Shown here piece by piece: positions 1 through 6,709 of a stretch of 10,488 bases of DNA. The DNA lies in NCBI GenBank assembly GCA_902362965.1, contig CABIYQ010000028.1, positions 1 through 10,488 on the forward strand. Reading direction: 5' to 3'. Source of the DNA: Oscillospiraceae bacterium. GTDB taxonomy: Bacteria > Bacillota > Clostridia > Oscillospirales > Ruminococcaceae. The first letter of the stretch is position 1, and each line of letters begins with the position of its first letter. The notes beneath the pieces were generated by a model. That model saw only the letters and a list, made by a program, of their open reading frames with translations. It ran no database searches and had not been told where the DNA came from. The translations under genes and the position numbers were made by a program.

Positions 1-551
1 ACGGAAAAGTAACAGCGCTGGACTGTGCAGAAATAGCACGTTTTTTAGCAAAGTTAAGTATAATAGAACATACAACGGCGCCGAATGAAAATAAAACAGA
101 AACTACAAAAACCACAGTAAAGCTTAAAGAACCAAACAAGAAGAATTATGACCTGAATAAATTCAGCGGAATAAAGAAGTATGTAAATGATTGCATAAAG
201 TATAAGGCAGCAGCAGAATACGGAATAACAAAGATTATATATGATGATACGGTAGACCCATGGGACGGTTATGGTTGGAATCTTCCTGCTGATTATATTC
301 CAAACATTGAATATTATAAGGAACATAACGATCCTATTCTTCCGGCAGGTATTCTATGGACAGCTGATGAGTTAGTTGAGGATTCTTACTGTGCTTTATA
401 TATGATGGTGGAGGAAGAAAAAGCATCACTTATGATTCATCATGGATATAATGAAAAGGAAGTTAAGGAAATAATATCAACATATTATGATATAACAGTT
501 ACATGCAAAGAACTAGGTGGAGGAAATTATCAGTTATATATTATGTGGTAA
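1..551 (+). CDS. Dockerin-containing protein, 3' part only, with a post-dockerin C-terminal domain
   Basis: The reading frame enters from the left edge (first full codon at position 3) and ends with TAA at 549-551, giving 182 residues. It opens with GKVTALDCAEIARFLAKL, which matches the second calcium-binding loop and helix of a type I dockerin, the module that docks enzymes onto cohesin scaffolds outside the cell. A short Thr/Lys/Glu-rich linker follows (about residues 24-42), then a domain of about 135 residues rich in Tyr, Asp and Trp that I do not recognise. Dockerins usually sit at the extreme C-terminus, so a folded-looking domain behind one is unusual; the nuclease at 7049-8194 has the same dockerin-linker-domain order. 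The dockerin helix resembles that nuclease's more than the GH26 enzyme's. The catalytic part lies outside the window. No clear terminator follows directly; the first is at 673-697. Confidence 0.8.
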   Translation, partial: GKVTALDCAEIARFLAKLSIIEHTTAPNENKTETTKTTVKLKEPNKKNYDLNKFSGIKKYVNDCIKYKAAAEYGITKIIYDDTVDPWDGYGWNLPADYIPNIEYYKEHNDPILPAGILWTADELVEDSYCALYMMVEEEKASLMIHHGYNEKEVKEIISTYYDITVTCKELGGGNYQLYIMW

Positions 552-582
552 GAATAATTTCTAATAAAATGATGAAATAGTG

Positions 583-611
583 TTGACTATGTAAAAAATA
601 TATGATATAAT
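583..611 (+). promoter_or_regulatory. Promoter of a candidate small RNA
   Basis: TTGACT (583-588), a 17-base spacer, then TATAAT (606-611) with an extended -10 TG at 603-604. This is one mismatch from consensus. It sits in a gene-free stretch and no annotated-size gene follows on this strand. Confidence 0.7.
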
Positions 612-616
612 GTAAA

Positions 617-698
617 TATCAGCGAAAGCTGAAATATTATAAGAAAGCACAAAATATTTTTTCTACGCATTGAAGCTCGGTGAATAACCGGGCTTTTA
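617..698 (+). ncRNA. Candidate small RNA of about 80 nt
   Basis: The segment runs from the expected start point of the 583-611 promoter to an intrinsic terminator. The 5' end folds into a stem with a GAAA tetraloop (TCAGC-GAAA-GCTGA, 619-632), extendable past a two-base bulge by A/T pairs. A single-stranded A-rich middle follows, then the terminator hairpin at 673-697. No open reading frame with a ribosome site is present. I do not recognise the family. The alternative is an intergenic terminator region of the upstream dockerin gene, but the near-consensus promoter argues for a separate transcript. Confidence 0.45.
673..697 (+). terminator. Intrinsic terminator of the candidate small RNA
   Basis: Eight-pair stem AAGCTCGG / CCGGGCTT (one G-U pair) with a seven-base loop, followed by a short T run. 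It may also end transcripts coming from the dockerin gene upstream. Confidence 0.55.
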
Positions 699-717
699 AT
701 GTATAATAAAATAATTT

Positions 718-843
718 ATTGACAAAATATGGTGTGACTAATATAATTAAATGCATAAAATTATTAAGGGAATTAGTAAATGTATATAATAAAACCACAT
801 TTTGATTATTGTCCGATACTAGAAAACAGAATATTTTGTCAAT
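718..843. repeat. Perfect 13-bp inverted repeat pair
   Basis: ATTGACAAAATAT at 718-730 is repeated inverted at 831-843. The left arm includes the -35 box of the 719-747 promoter, and the right arm creates a TTGACA on the minus strand without a good -10 behind it. It could be the ends of a very small mobile element, a pair of regulator sites, or chance in AT-rich DNA. Confidence 0.4.
719..747 (+). promoter_or_regulatory. Perfect-consensus promoter
   Basis: TTGACA (719-724), 17 bases, TATAAT (742-747): an exact match to the vegetative sigma consensus. It lies just after the 673-697 terminator and fires toward the strong hairpin at 880-920, so it defines a second short transcription unit. Confidence 0.7.
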
Positions 844-925
844 GTAAAGTATAAAATAAGCGATGTGAATACAATAATTAAAGACCATTTAAGGAGTTTT
901 TTACTCTTTAAATGGTCTTTTTGTG
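754..925 (+). ncRNA. Candidate short transcript (small RNA or tiny-peptide mRNA)
   Basis: The unit runs from the consensus promoter at 719-747 to the terminator at 880-920, about 170 nt. It contains one tiny frame, ATG 780-782 to TAA 852-854, encoding 24 residues with three cysteines, preceded by AAGGGA seven to nine bases upstream. Nothing else codes on this strand. It could be a non-coding RNA, a small-peptide mRNA, or half of a type I toxin-antitoxin pair. The sequence does not decide between these. Confidence 0.3.
880..925. terminator. Strong, possibly bidirectional terminator
   Basis: An 18-pair stem (880-897 with 903-920, one G-U pair, five-base loop) is followed by TTGTGTTTTG on the plus strand and by TAATTATTG on the minus strand. 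It separates the plus-strand short unit from the minus-strand GH26 gene and could terminate both. Confidence 0.7.
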
Positions 926-1052
926 TTTTGCGTTTCAATCAACAGGTAAAAAAGACGGTAAGGGAAATCTTTCTGAAAATACGATAAAAGATATGAGAGT
1001 TGGTGTAATATGGAGTGGTAGGAAATTAATTTTAAACAAAGAAGTATTTTAG
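912..1052 (+). pseudogene. Possible gene remnant (C-terminal fragment)
   Basis: An open frame of 46 codons runs from an ATG inside the terminator stem to TAG at 1050-1052. The last 30 or so residues (for example IKDMRVGVIWSGRKLI) have a protein-like composition, unlike the AT-rich noise around them. There is no ribosome site and no plausible start, so if real it is the tail of a decayed gene. I cannot name the family. The rest of the 552-1097 gap holds only the short units described separately. Confidence 0.15.
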
Positions 1053-1097
1053 TTAATAAAACAGTTGAAAGAATGTCATTAGGAACAGAAATTTATT

Positions 1098-2975
1098 TTA
1101 TTCATCTGTTTCAGGAGGTGCGACATAATATGTTATATCTACATCCATGCCCACAAGCCATTGATTTAAAAGTACCAAATCGGCAATTTCAACAAGTCCG
1201 TCACCGTTTGTATCAGCAGGACTTGGTGCAAGGACAGGATATTGAAGTGCATTGTCGATCATATAGCTATTAACTATATATTTTTTTAGTGCTATAGAAT
1301 CAAATACATTAACCTTTTCATCACCGTTCACATCGCCGGGAATGAAGTCAATATCAGGCTCTGGACCCTTATATTCATAATTTTTCCAGTCGGGAAGTTC
1401 GTCTAATGTAATACAGTAATCACTTTGATAAATTTCTTTAAGTGTATCATAATTATTCTTGTTTTTACCGGTAAGGAAATTATCCGAGCCGTTATCGTAC
1501 CAGATGCAGAAATACAGCCAATGAGCTTTTTCGATAAGCATGTTCTCAAGACTTGGAACTGTATCGTTTTCCGGCATTGCAACAAGTTTTTTGTTATCTG
1601 TAAGATTTACAAGATTGTAGAATGTATCTGAAATAGCATCTTCATTAGGACAATCGGAAAGACCGTCAGTTCTGTTATATATACAATTATATTTGTCAAA
1701 GCCTACCATGTCAACCCATTCGTCACCGGGATACCATTCAGGCGATGAAGAATAAGTATAGCTGTTGAATTCCCATATAAGATTGTGAAGACCGTATTCT
1801 TCAGTAAGGGTTGTATAGAGCTGTTTCCAAAGAGCTTTGTATGGTTCAGGACCTTCCTGTCCCCACCAGAACCATGCGTTTCCAATTCCCGGATTACCTT
1901 CAGCTTCATGATAAGGTCTGAAAATTATCGGTACTCCGGCTTCCTGAACCTTGAGAAGCTGTTCGGCAAGAGCTTCAATTGTAAGCATTACATACTCATA
2001 TTCTTTGGTACCCTCAATAGTTGCATTTGCCACACTGAATGAACTGTTTGGCTTATAGCTTGCCGCTGACCAGTCAACCGGTTCTCCGATTTCATAGTTT
2101 GCAAAATCAGTTGGCAGATTGATATGCCAGCAAACTGTAGGAATACCGTTTCGTTCGTTTCCCCATTCAATAATTCTTTCGGTTGTTCCATCGTCCCAGC
2201 CGTAAAGAGGATTATAGTTCATCATATCAAATCCTCTGATTGCAGGATAAACTCCGAAATTTTTATTTATCCATTCAAATTCAGATTCATATCCTAAAAG
2301 GTCATCGCCGCTGTATCCGGCAGGTTGATCTACCGTATGACCGTTTCCGTAAATTTCCTGCTGACCTGATATAATATGCTTTCCGTACATATCGCAGAGA
2401 TAATTCATAAGTCCCTGAGTTTCTTTTGTAGCGTTAGGATCAGAAAGAACAGGTTTTATATTAAGTTCAGGCATTACTGCTTTTGTAACAGTAACTGTAT
2501 CGTAAAGTGCATATCCATATCCTACATTGTCACCGGATTGAATCTTAATTTCATTAGTACCTTTATTAAGCCTTATAAGTCCCATTGAATAGTCAGTAAA
2601 AGTATCTGAATGAGGCATTAAATATGATGTACCTTTATTGCCGTTTACGCTATAAGACTGGACTCTTCCTGTTTCATCAAGATATTGCCATGAACGTACC
2701 TCAAGATTATACATTCCATCTTCAGGAGCGTCAACTTCAAATGAAAAACTACCGTTACCCTGAATCCATACATAGCCTTTTCCGGAAAAACCTGTATTAT
2801 ATCCTCCATATACATTATCTGTAATTTGAGCATCTCCGGCAAGCTCCAGGTCTTCGCATTCACTGTAAAACAGCGGAGCAGTCACAGCGTTTGCGGGAAC
2901 AGTAAATACACATGCAGAAGCCGTTACTGCGGCTGCGCTTAATAATGATAGCATTTTTTTTAATTTTTTTATCAT
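1098..2975 (-). CDS. Secreted GH26 glycoside hydrolase (mannanase-like) with CBM35-like domain and dockerin
   Basis: The protein has 625 residues. Order: signal peptide (KKLKK, hydrophobic core, cleavage near PANA at 27-30); a beta-rich CBM35-like carbohydrate-binding domain (about 35-165); a GH26 domain (about 175-520); a C-terminal dockerin (about 546-612) with two calcium loops, GDVNGDEKVNVFDS and ADTNGDGLVEIADL. GH26 hallmarks are WHINLP (283-288), FRPYHEAEG with acid/base Glu357, WFWWG (368-372) and MPEN with likely nucleophile Glu469. GH26 enzymes are mostly endo-beta-1,4-mannanases; some cut mixed-linkage glucan or xylan, so the substrate is inferred. The dockerin implies display on a cohesin scaffold. 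The ATG has AGGAGG eight bases upstream and a consensus-like promoter, and the gene appears monocistronic. Its dockerin differs from those of the left-edge protein and the nuclease. Confidence 0.93.
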   Translation of the reverse strand: MIKKLKKMLSLLSAAAVTASACVFTVPANAVTAPLFYSECEDLELAGDAQITDNVYGGYNTGFSGKGYVWIQGNGSFSFEVDAPEDGMYNLEVRSWQYLDETGRVQSYSVNGNKGTSYLMPHSDTFTDYSMGLIRLNKGTNEIKIQSGDNVGYGYALYDTVTVTKAVMPELNIKPVLSDPNATKETQGLMNYLCDMYGKHIISGQQEIYGNGHTVDQPAGYSGDDLLGYESEFEWINKNFGVYPAIRGFDMMNYNPLYGWDDGTTERIIEWGNERNGIPTVCWHINLPTDFANYEIGEPVDWSAASYKPNSSFSVANATIEGTKEYEYVMLTIEALAEQLLKVQEAGVPIIFRPYHEAEGNPGIGNAWFWWGQEGPEPYKALWKQLYTTLTEEYGLHNLIWEFNSYTYSSSPEWYPGDEWVDMVGFDKYNCIYNRTDGLSDCPNEDAISDTFYNLVNLTDNKKLVAMPENDTVPSLENMLIEKAHWLYFCIWYDNGSDNFLTGKNKNNYDTLKEIYQSDYCITLDELPDWKNYEYKGPEPDIDFIPGDVNGDEKVNVFDSIALKKYIVNSYMIDNALQYPVLAPSPADTNGDGLVEIADLVLLNQWLVGMDVDITYYVAPPETDE

Positions 2976-3012
2976 ATTATATTCCTCCTCTTACGTTTAT
3001 TTATATAAATTT

Positions 3013-3041
3013 ATTATACTTTATTGATTAATAAAAGTCAA
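3013..3041 (-). promoter_or_regulatory. Promoter of the GH26 gene
   Basis: On the minus strand, TTGACT (3036-3041), 17 bases, TATAAT (3013-3018). It lies about 40 bases upstream of the start codon, with the ribosome site AGGAGG at 2984-2989 in between. Confidence 0.75.
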
Positions 3042-3091
3042 TAAATATATGAATTTTTTTCAAAAAAACATACATTATTTGTAGAAATTCA

Positions 3092-3130
3092 ACAAAAAAA
3101 CAATAGGGTAATTAATTATAATTACCCTAT
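3092..3130 (-). terminator. Intrinsic terminator of the aminotransferase gene
   Basis: A perfect 12-pair stem, ATAGGGTAATTA / TAATTACCCTAT (3103-3130) with a four-base loop. On the minus strand it is followed by TTG and a run of seven T (3094-3100). It begins eight bases after the aminotransferase stop codon. Confidence 0.85.
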
Positions 3131-3137
3131 AAAGTTC

Positions 3138-4409
3138 TTATAAAACCTTTTCAGCGCTTGCAATTTTAACAGCAAGACAAAAGATTTCCATAGCTTTTGT
3201 CAATTCGTCGACTGACGGATAGGTCGGAGCTATTCTGATATTTTTGTCTTCAGGATCCTTGCCATAAGGATAAGTGGCGCCGGCGCCGGTAAGCGTTACT
3301 CCGGCGTCCTTGCACAGTGCAACGATTCTCTTTGCACAGCCGGGGAGTGAATCAAAAGAGATAAAGTATCCGCCTTCCGGTTTTGTCCAGCTGCCGATTT
3401 CAAGTGGCGCTATTTCTTTTTCCAATATTTCTGTTACGGCATTGAACTTCGGAGCCAATAATTTTTTGTGCTTGTTCATATGTTCAAGAAGACCTTCATA
3501 GCTGCCGAAATATTTTGCGTGTCTGAGCTGATTTATTTTATCATACCCGATAGTTCTCATTGTCATGACTTTAGTCAGTTCGGAAATATTATTTCTGCTT
3601 GTTCCTAAAACTGCCACACCTGATCCGGCAAAAGTGATTTTGGACGTTGATCCGAAAATATAAACCATATCTTCATTATTGTTTTTCTTTAATTCGTCCA
3701 TAATATTAAGAAGCTTTTTCGGAGAATCAACAAGATGATGAATACAATAAGCATTGTCCCAGAAAATTCTGAAATCTGATGCCTTCGGCTTGAGAGCTGC
3801 AAAGCGTTTTACAGTTTCATCACTGTACACATATCCTGTGGGATTGGAGTATTGCGGAACACACCATACGCCTTTTATTGCGTCATCTTCAGAAACTAAT
3901 TTTTCAATTAAATCCATATCCGGACCTGTTTCAAAAGTCGGAATATTGATCATTTCAATACCAAATGTTTCGCAAATTGAAAAATGTCTGTCGTATCCAG
4001 GAACAGGACACAAAAATTTGACTTTTTCTTGTTTATGCCATGGTGTGTTCCCGCATACTCCTTTGAGAAACGATGTAGAGATTATGTCGTACATTATATT
4101 AAGGCTTGCATTTCCGCAGACAATTACCTCGTCTTCAGAAACTCCGAGCATTTTTGAAAAAATCGTTTTTGCTTCCGGTATACCGTCAAGAAGACCGTAA
4201 TTTCTATAGTCATCACCGTTTAAACCGATAAGACTGCTTTGGCTGTTAATAGTATCAAGCATATCCATGCTTAGTTCAAGCTGTTCCGGAGACGGCTTAC
4301 CCCTTGCCATATTTAGGTTAAGTTTCATTGCCTTAAATTTTTTATATTCTTCATCCCACTGATTTTTCATGGCGTCAAGCTTGCTTTTTTCCATATCTTT
4401 AAATCCCAT
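3138..4409 (-). CDS. PLP-dependent class I aminotransferase, aspartate aminotransferase-like (PF12897 type)
   Basis: A cytosolic enzyme of 423 residues. The N-terminal NLNMARGKPSPEQLELSM stretch is typical of the MocR-like aspartate aminotransferase family without an HTH domain. Fold-type I landmarks are present: CGNAS cofactor-phosphate loop near 98-102, SNPTG at 188-192 (Asn189), FWDNAY with Asp218 and Tyr221 contacting the cofactor ring, STSK with Schiff-base Lys257, and IRIAP with Arg392, the substrate alpha-carboxylate contact. The length suits the family. These enzymes move amino groups between amino acids and 2-oxo acids; the exact substrate cannot be read from sequence. ATG at 4407-4409 has AAGGAG nine bases upstream. 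It is a single-gene unit with its own promoter and terminator, divergent from smpB and apparently unrelated in function. Confidence 0.93.
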   Translation of the reverse strand: MGFKDMEKSKLDAMKNQWDEEYKKFKAMKLNLNMARGKPSPEQLELSMDMLDTINSQSSLIGLNGDDYRNYGLLDGIPEAKTIFSKMLGVSEDEVIVCGNASLNIMYDIISTSFLKGVCGNTPWHKQEKVKFLCPVPGYDRHFSICETFGIEMINIPTFETGPDMDLIEKLVSEDDAIKGVWCVPQYSNPTGYVYSDETVKRFAALKPKASDFRIFWDNAYCIHHLVDSPKKLLNIMDELKKNNNEDMVYIFGSTSKITFAGSGVAVLGTSRNNISELTKVMTMRTIGYDKINQLRHAKYFGSYEGLLEHMNKHKKLLAPKFNAVTEILEKEIAPLEIGSWTKPEGGYFISFDSLPGCAKRIVALCKDAGVTLTGAGATYPYGKDPEDKNIRIAPTYPSVDELTKAMEIFCLAVKIASAEKVL

Positions 4410-4483
4410 GTAAATCTACTCCTTATTTACCCTCGCACAATTTTTGTACGGTATTAACTGAAATATTTTAAATGTTTACGATT

Positions 4484-4512
4484 ATTATAGCATAAAATTT
4501 ATAATTTTGCAA
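4484..4512 (-). promoter_or_regulatory. Promoter of the aminotransferase gene
   Basis: On the minus strand, TTGCAA (4507-4512), 17 bases, TATAAT (4484-4489) with an extended -10 TGC. The -35 matches consensus at four of six bases, compensated by the extended -10. Confidence 0.65.
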
Positions 4513-4572
4513 TACGTCACAAAAAAATGAAAAGGAAATAAAAGAAAGATCATAAAAAATTTTAATATTCAC

Positions 4573-4601
4573 TTGACAAATGCAAATAAATATTATATAA
4601 T
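4573..4601 (+). promoter_or_regulatory. Perfect-consensus promoter of smpB-ssrA
   Basis: TTGACA (4573-4578), 17 bases, TATAAT (4596-4601), an exact consensus match ending 31 bases before the smpB start codon. It is probably the main promoter for both smpB and the tmRNA, because no other fits between them. Confidence 0.85.
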
Positions 4602-4632
4602 AAAGTACTTTCAAAAGAACGGAGGTATTCAC

Positions 4633-5094
4633 TTGAAAACAGAAAACTTTAAAACTATTTCAGAAAACAGAAAAGCAAGGCATGAATATTTCGTACTTGA
4701 AAGCATGGAAACCGGAATTGAATTAATGGGAACTGAGGTAAAATCTCTGAGATTGGGACAGGTTAATCTGAAAGACAGTTGGTGTTCAATTGATAATGGC
4801 GAGCTTTTTATTAAAGGAATGCATATATCTCCTTATGAAAAAGGGAACATTTTTAACCGTGATCCTATGAGAGTCAGAAAATTGCTTATGCACCGCAAAG
4901 AGATTAACCGTCTTTTCGGTAAGATCAAACAGGACGGACTTACTTTGATTCCGCTTTCACTTTATTTTAAAGGCTCAATCGTTAAAGTTCAGCTTGGATT
5001 ATGCAAGGGTAAAAAGCTTTATGACAAGCGTGAAGATGCCGCAAGGAAAGATGCTAAGCGTCAGATTGAAAGGGCTGTAAAAAATAATTATTAA
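4633..5094 (+). CDS. smpB: SsrA-binding protein SmpB
   Basis: A cytosolic RNA-binding protein of 153 residues that binds the tRNA-like part of tmRNA and brings it to stalled ribosomes in trans-translation. Family signatures run the whole length: [10 protein letters not shown] (11-20), [17 protein letters not shown] (33-49), [10 protein letters not shown] (63-72), [15 protein letters not shown], and the C-terminal [18 protein letters not shown] that enters the empty mRNA channel. I start it at TTG 4633-4635, eight bases after GGAGG (4621-4625). The open frame extends up to another TTG at 4573, but that is the -35 box of its own promoter, so the extra 20 codons cannot be in the transcript. It ends one base before ssrA. 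Confidence 0.95.
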   Translation: MKTENFKTISENRKARHEYFVLESMETGIELMGTEVKSLRLGQVNLKDSWCSIDNGELFIKGMHISPYEKGNIFNRDPMRVRKLLMHRKEINRLFGKIKQDGLTLIPLSLYFKGSIVKVQLGLCKGKKLYDKREDAARKDAKRQIERAVKNNY

Positions 5095-5188
5095 TGGGGG
5101 CGTAAAGGTTTCGACGGGGATTTTGAACTGCAATAAGCGAGTAGAGACGGTGTTCACTCTTTAAATTGCACCACGTTTAAATATAAAC

Positions 5189-5239
5189 GCTAGAAATAAT
5201 ATTACTGTAAGCACAAGAAACTTACAGGTAGCAGCCTAA
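5189..5239 (+). other. tmRNA tag-peptide reading frame
   Basis: Reading back in frame from the TAA at 5237-5239 in the hairpin loop gives GCT (5189-5191) as the likely resume codon after ATAAAC. The deduced tag is ARNNITVSTRNLQVAA (16 residues, the first Ala normally supplied by the charged tmRNA or encoded as the resume codon). The -VAA end resembles the usual -LAA degron. The resume codon is inferred from position and preceding bases, and is less certain than the stop. Confidence 0.6.
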
Positions 5240-5439
5240 GTCTGCTACTGTCCTCCTTTTGAGTACCACGGCAAAAGCTTGGGCATCGATTAGTGGTGAA
5301 CGTTCTTCCGTATTGTTCCGGACGGTATGAATGTATCAGGAACTACTGATACTGACAGCTTGTTTATCGGCGGTCAGTTTAAGGAATTTTAAAAGGTAAA
5401 CTACACTCGTAGAAAGTTGTACGGATAGATTTTCGGACA

Positions 5440-5466
5440 CGAGTTCGACTCTCGTCGCCTCCACCA
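5440..5466 (+). other. Predicted left attachment site (attL) at the ssrA 3' end
   Basis: The T loop to CCA end of tmRNA is a known target of tyrosine-recombinase elements, which restore the gene's 3' end on insertion. Here an integrase gene pointing toward ssrA ends 120 bases away. The exact core cannot be set without the right-hand copy; no second copy of GTCGCCTCCACCA lies in this window. Confidence 0.5.
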
Positions 5467-5468
5467 AG

Positions 5469-5520
5469 AAAGCTGTGTAAATATGCTGAAAATGGCGTGT
5501 TTACGCAGCTTTTCATTTTG
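5469..5520 (+). terminator. Intrinsic terminator after ssrA
   Basis: A long stem with arms AAAGCTGTGTAAATA (5469-5483) and TGTTTACGCAGCTTT (5499-5513, G-U pairs allowed), followed by TCATTTT. It begins three bases after the tmRNA CCA end. If the crossover lies inside ssrA, this terminator is supplied by the inserted element. Confidence 0.7.
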
Positions 5521-5557
5521 GATAAATTAAAATAAACTAATAAAAACGACTTTTTAT

Positions 5558-5577
5558 GTCGTAGTAGTGTCGTAGTA
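5558..5577. repeat. Tandem 9-bp direct repeat near attL
   Basis: GTCGTAGTA occurs twice, at 5558-5566 and 5569-5577, two bases apart (on the integrase strand, TACTACGAC twice). An ACGAC at 5546-5550 adds an inverted half. Closely spaced direct repeats between the attachment site and the integrase gene are typical arm-type integrase binding sites; that role is inferred from position. Confidence 0.5.
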
Positions 5578-5585
5578 AAAACAGG

Positions 5586-6698
5586 TCAATCGTCAATTTT
5601 TAGCTGTTTTCTGAGTACTTCAATGTCGTTGTGCACATAAGTACCAGCTGTGACAGAAATATCAGAGTGACCCATGACCTTTTGAATTGTATAAATATCA
5701 ACACCTTTTTCACGGAGAAGAGTTCCATAGGTATGCCTAAGCTCATGAGGTGTAAGCTTTGGTATATTAAGTTCTTTACTTGCTTTTTCCATAAAACGTT
5801 CGAACTTATCAGCGTAAGAATGCGGTACAATAGGTTTGTCAGGTTTTTCACCTGATATTACGTATTCTGATTCTCTGGGAATTAAATTAATTACGGAAAT
5901 AAGGCTATCACTAATAGGAATATATCTGTTTGATGTTTCAGATTTTGTCTCACCAATAACAATTTTACCTGTTGTTTGCGTGACGGCTCTTTGAATATGA
6001 ATTGTTTTGTTAGTCATATCAATGTCATCCCACATTAGACCTATAAGTTCAGAACGTCTCATACCCGTTCCCAACAGTAAAATAATATCATATCGATTTT
6101 GCTTTATTGCATACTTTTCAAGTTTTTCAACTTCCTGAAAAGTATATACAGGACGTTGCTTTTTTATCGAAACATTTGGGAAATTTATATTCTTTACGGG
6201 ATTTTTATAGCATAAGTCGTTGTCAATTGCCGCGTCAAAAATTGATTTAAGAATCATTTTGTGCTTATTCAATACAGAATTTGAGAGTGGCAAGTTGCTT
6301 TCAAGATTTTTTACTTTGTTGAAATATTTTTGAATGTCAATTTGCTTTATGTTTTTAAGTTTGGCATGTTTGAAAAAGGGTATAAGATATTTTTCAACAT
6401 TCTTTTTATATGTGAATTCATAAGTATGTTCTTTTACCTTGCCTTGTTTATAAGTATCAAGCCGCTTTATAGCCCATGTATCAAAACATTCTTCTTTTCT
6501 CACAAAAGTTTCTCCCGTTTGTTCTGCAACAGCCTGATCGATTTTATATTGTTCAGCTTTTGCTTTGGCGGCTTCTTTACTCACAGAACTGTAAAAACTT
6601 TTACGTACTGGCTTACCGTCAAACGTATGACCGACAGTAACCTTTACTTCATACATTCCAGTTGCATGGTTAGGTTTCTCTTTCTTTGGACGTCCCAT
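5586..6698 (-). CDS. int: Tyrosine recombinase / integrase
   Basis: A 370-residue site-specific recombinase that would integrate and excise the element at ssrA. Domains: N-terminal arm-binding region with basic start GRPKKEK and a YEVKVTVG...GKPVRKSF strand pattern (about 1-60); SAM-like core-binding helices (about 65-165); catalytic domain (about 180-360). The catalytic set is complete: Arg214 in GTGMRRSEL, Lys252 in ETKSE, His318 and Arg321 in HELRHTYGT, His344 in GHSD, and nucleophile Tyr354 in TYVHND. I start at ATG 6696-6698, seven bases after AAGGAG. The frame extends six codons further, but that upstream ATG precedes and reads through the ribosome site. It ends 120 bases from ssrA and points at it. 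The length and motifs are those of Gram-positive phage and ICE integrases. Confidence 0.95.
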   Translation of the reverse strand: MGRPKKEKPNHATGMYEVKVTVGHTFDGKPVRKSFYSSVSKEAAKAKAEQYKIDQAVAEQTGETFVRKEECFDTWAIKRLDTYKQGKVKEHTYEFTYKKNVEKYLIPFFKHAKLKNIKQIDIQKYFNKVKNLESNLPLSNSVLNKHKMILKSIFDAAIDNDLCYKNPVKNINFPNVSIKKQRPVYTFQEVEKLEKYAIKQNRYDIILLLGTGMRRSELIGLMWDDIDMTNKTIHIQRAVTQTTGKIVIGETKSETSNRYIPISDSLISVINLIPRESEYVISGEKPDKPIVPHSYADKFERFMEKASKELNIPKLTPHELRHTYGTLLREKGVDIYTIQKVMGHSDISVTAGTYVHNDIEVLRKQLKIDD

Positions 6699-6709
6699 AA
6701 AATCACTCC

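Larger units (their letters stand above)
5096..5466 (+). ncRNA. ssrA: Transfer-messenger RNA (tmRNA)
   Basis: A 371-nt RNA that acts as tRNA and mRNA in ribosome rescue. The 5' GGGGGCG pairs with CGCCTCC at 5456-5462 to close the acceptor stem, followed by the A discriminator and an encoded CCA (5464-5466). The T arm has stem ACGAG/CTCGT around the loop TTCGACT, and the 5' part holds the usual GTTTCGACGGGGA segment. The tag reading frame is at 5189-5239, with its UAA in the loop of a seven-pair hairpin (GTAGCAG / CTGCTAC, 5228-5248), the usual arrangement. Several inverted-repeat stretches downstream fit the pseudoknot region. It starts one base after the smpB stop, so a cotranscript with RNase P trimming of the 5' end is likely. 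Confidence 0.95.

Noticed and set aside
54..326. Minus-strand open frame of 90 codons
   Set aside because: It is antisense to the dockerin protein tail, whose frame is clearly coding; the translation is Ile/Phe/Cys-rich noise.
637..888. Minus-strand open frame of 83 codons in the left gap
   Set aside because: Hydrophobic AT-rich translation, no ribosome site (CTCCTT precedes the ATG), and it crosses two plus-strand promoter-terminator units.
3754..4200. Plus-strand open frame of 148 codons
   Set aside because: It lies wholly antisense to the aminotransferase, whose catalytic motifs are intact; no ribosome site was seen.
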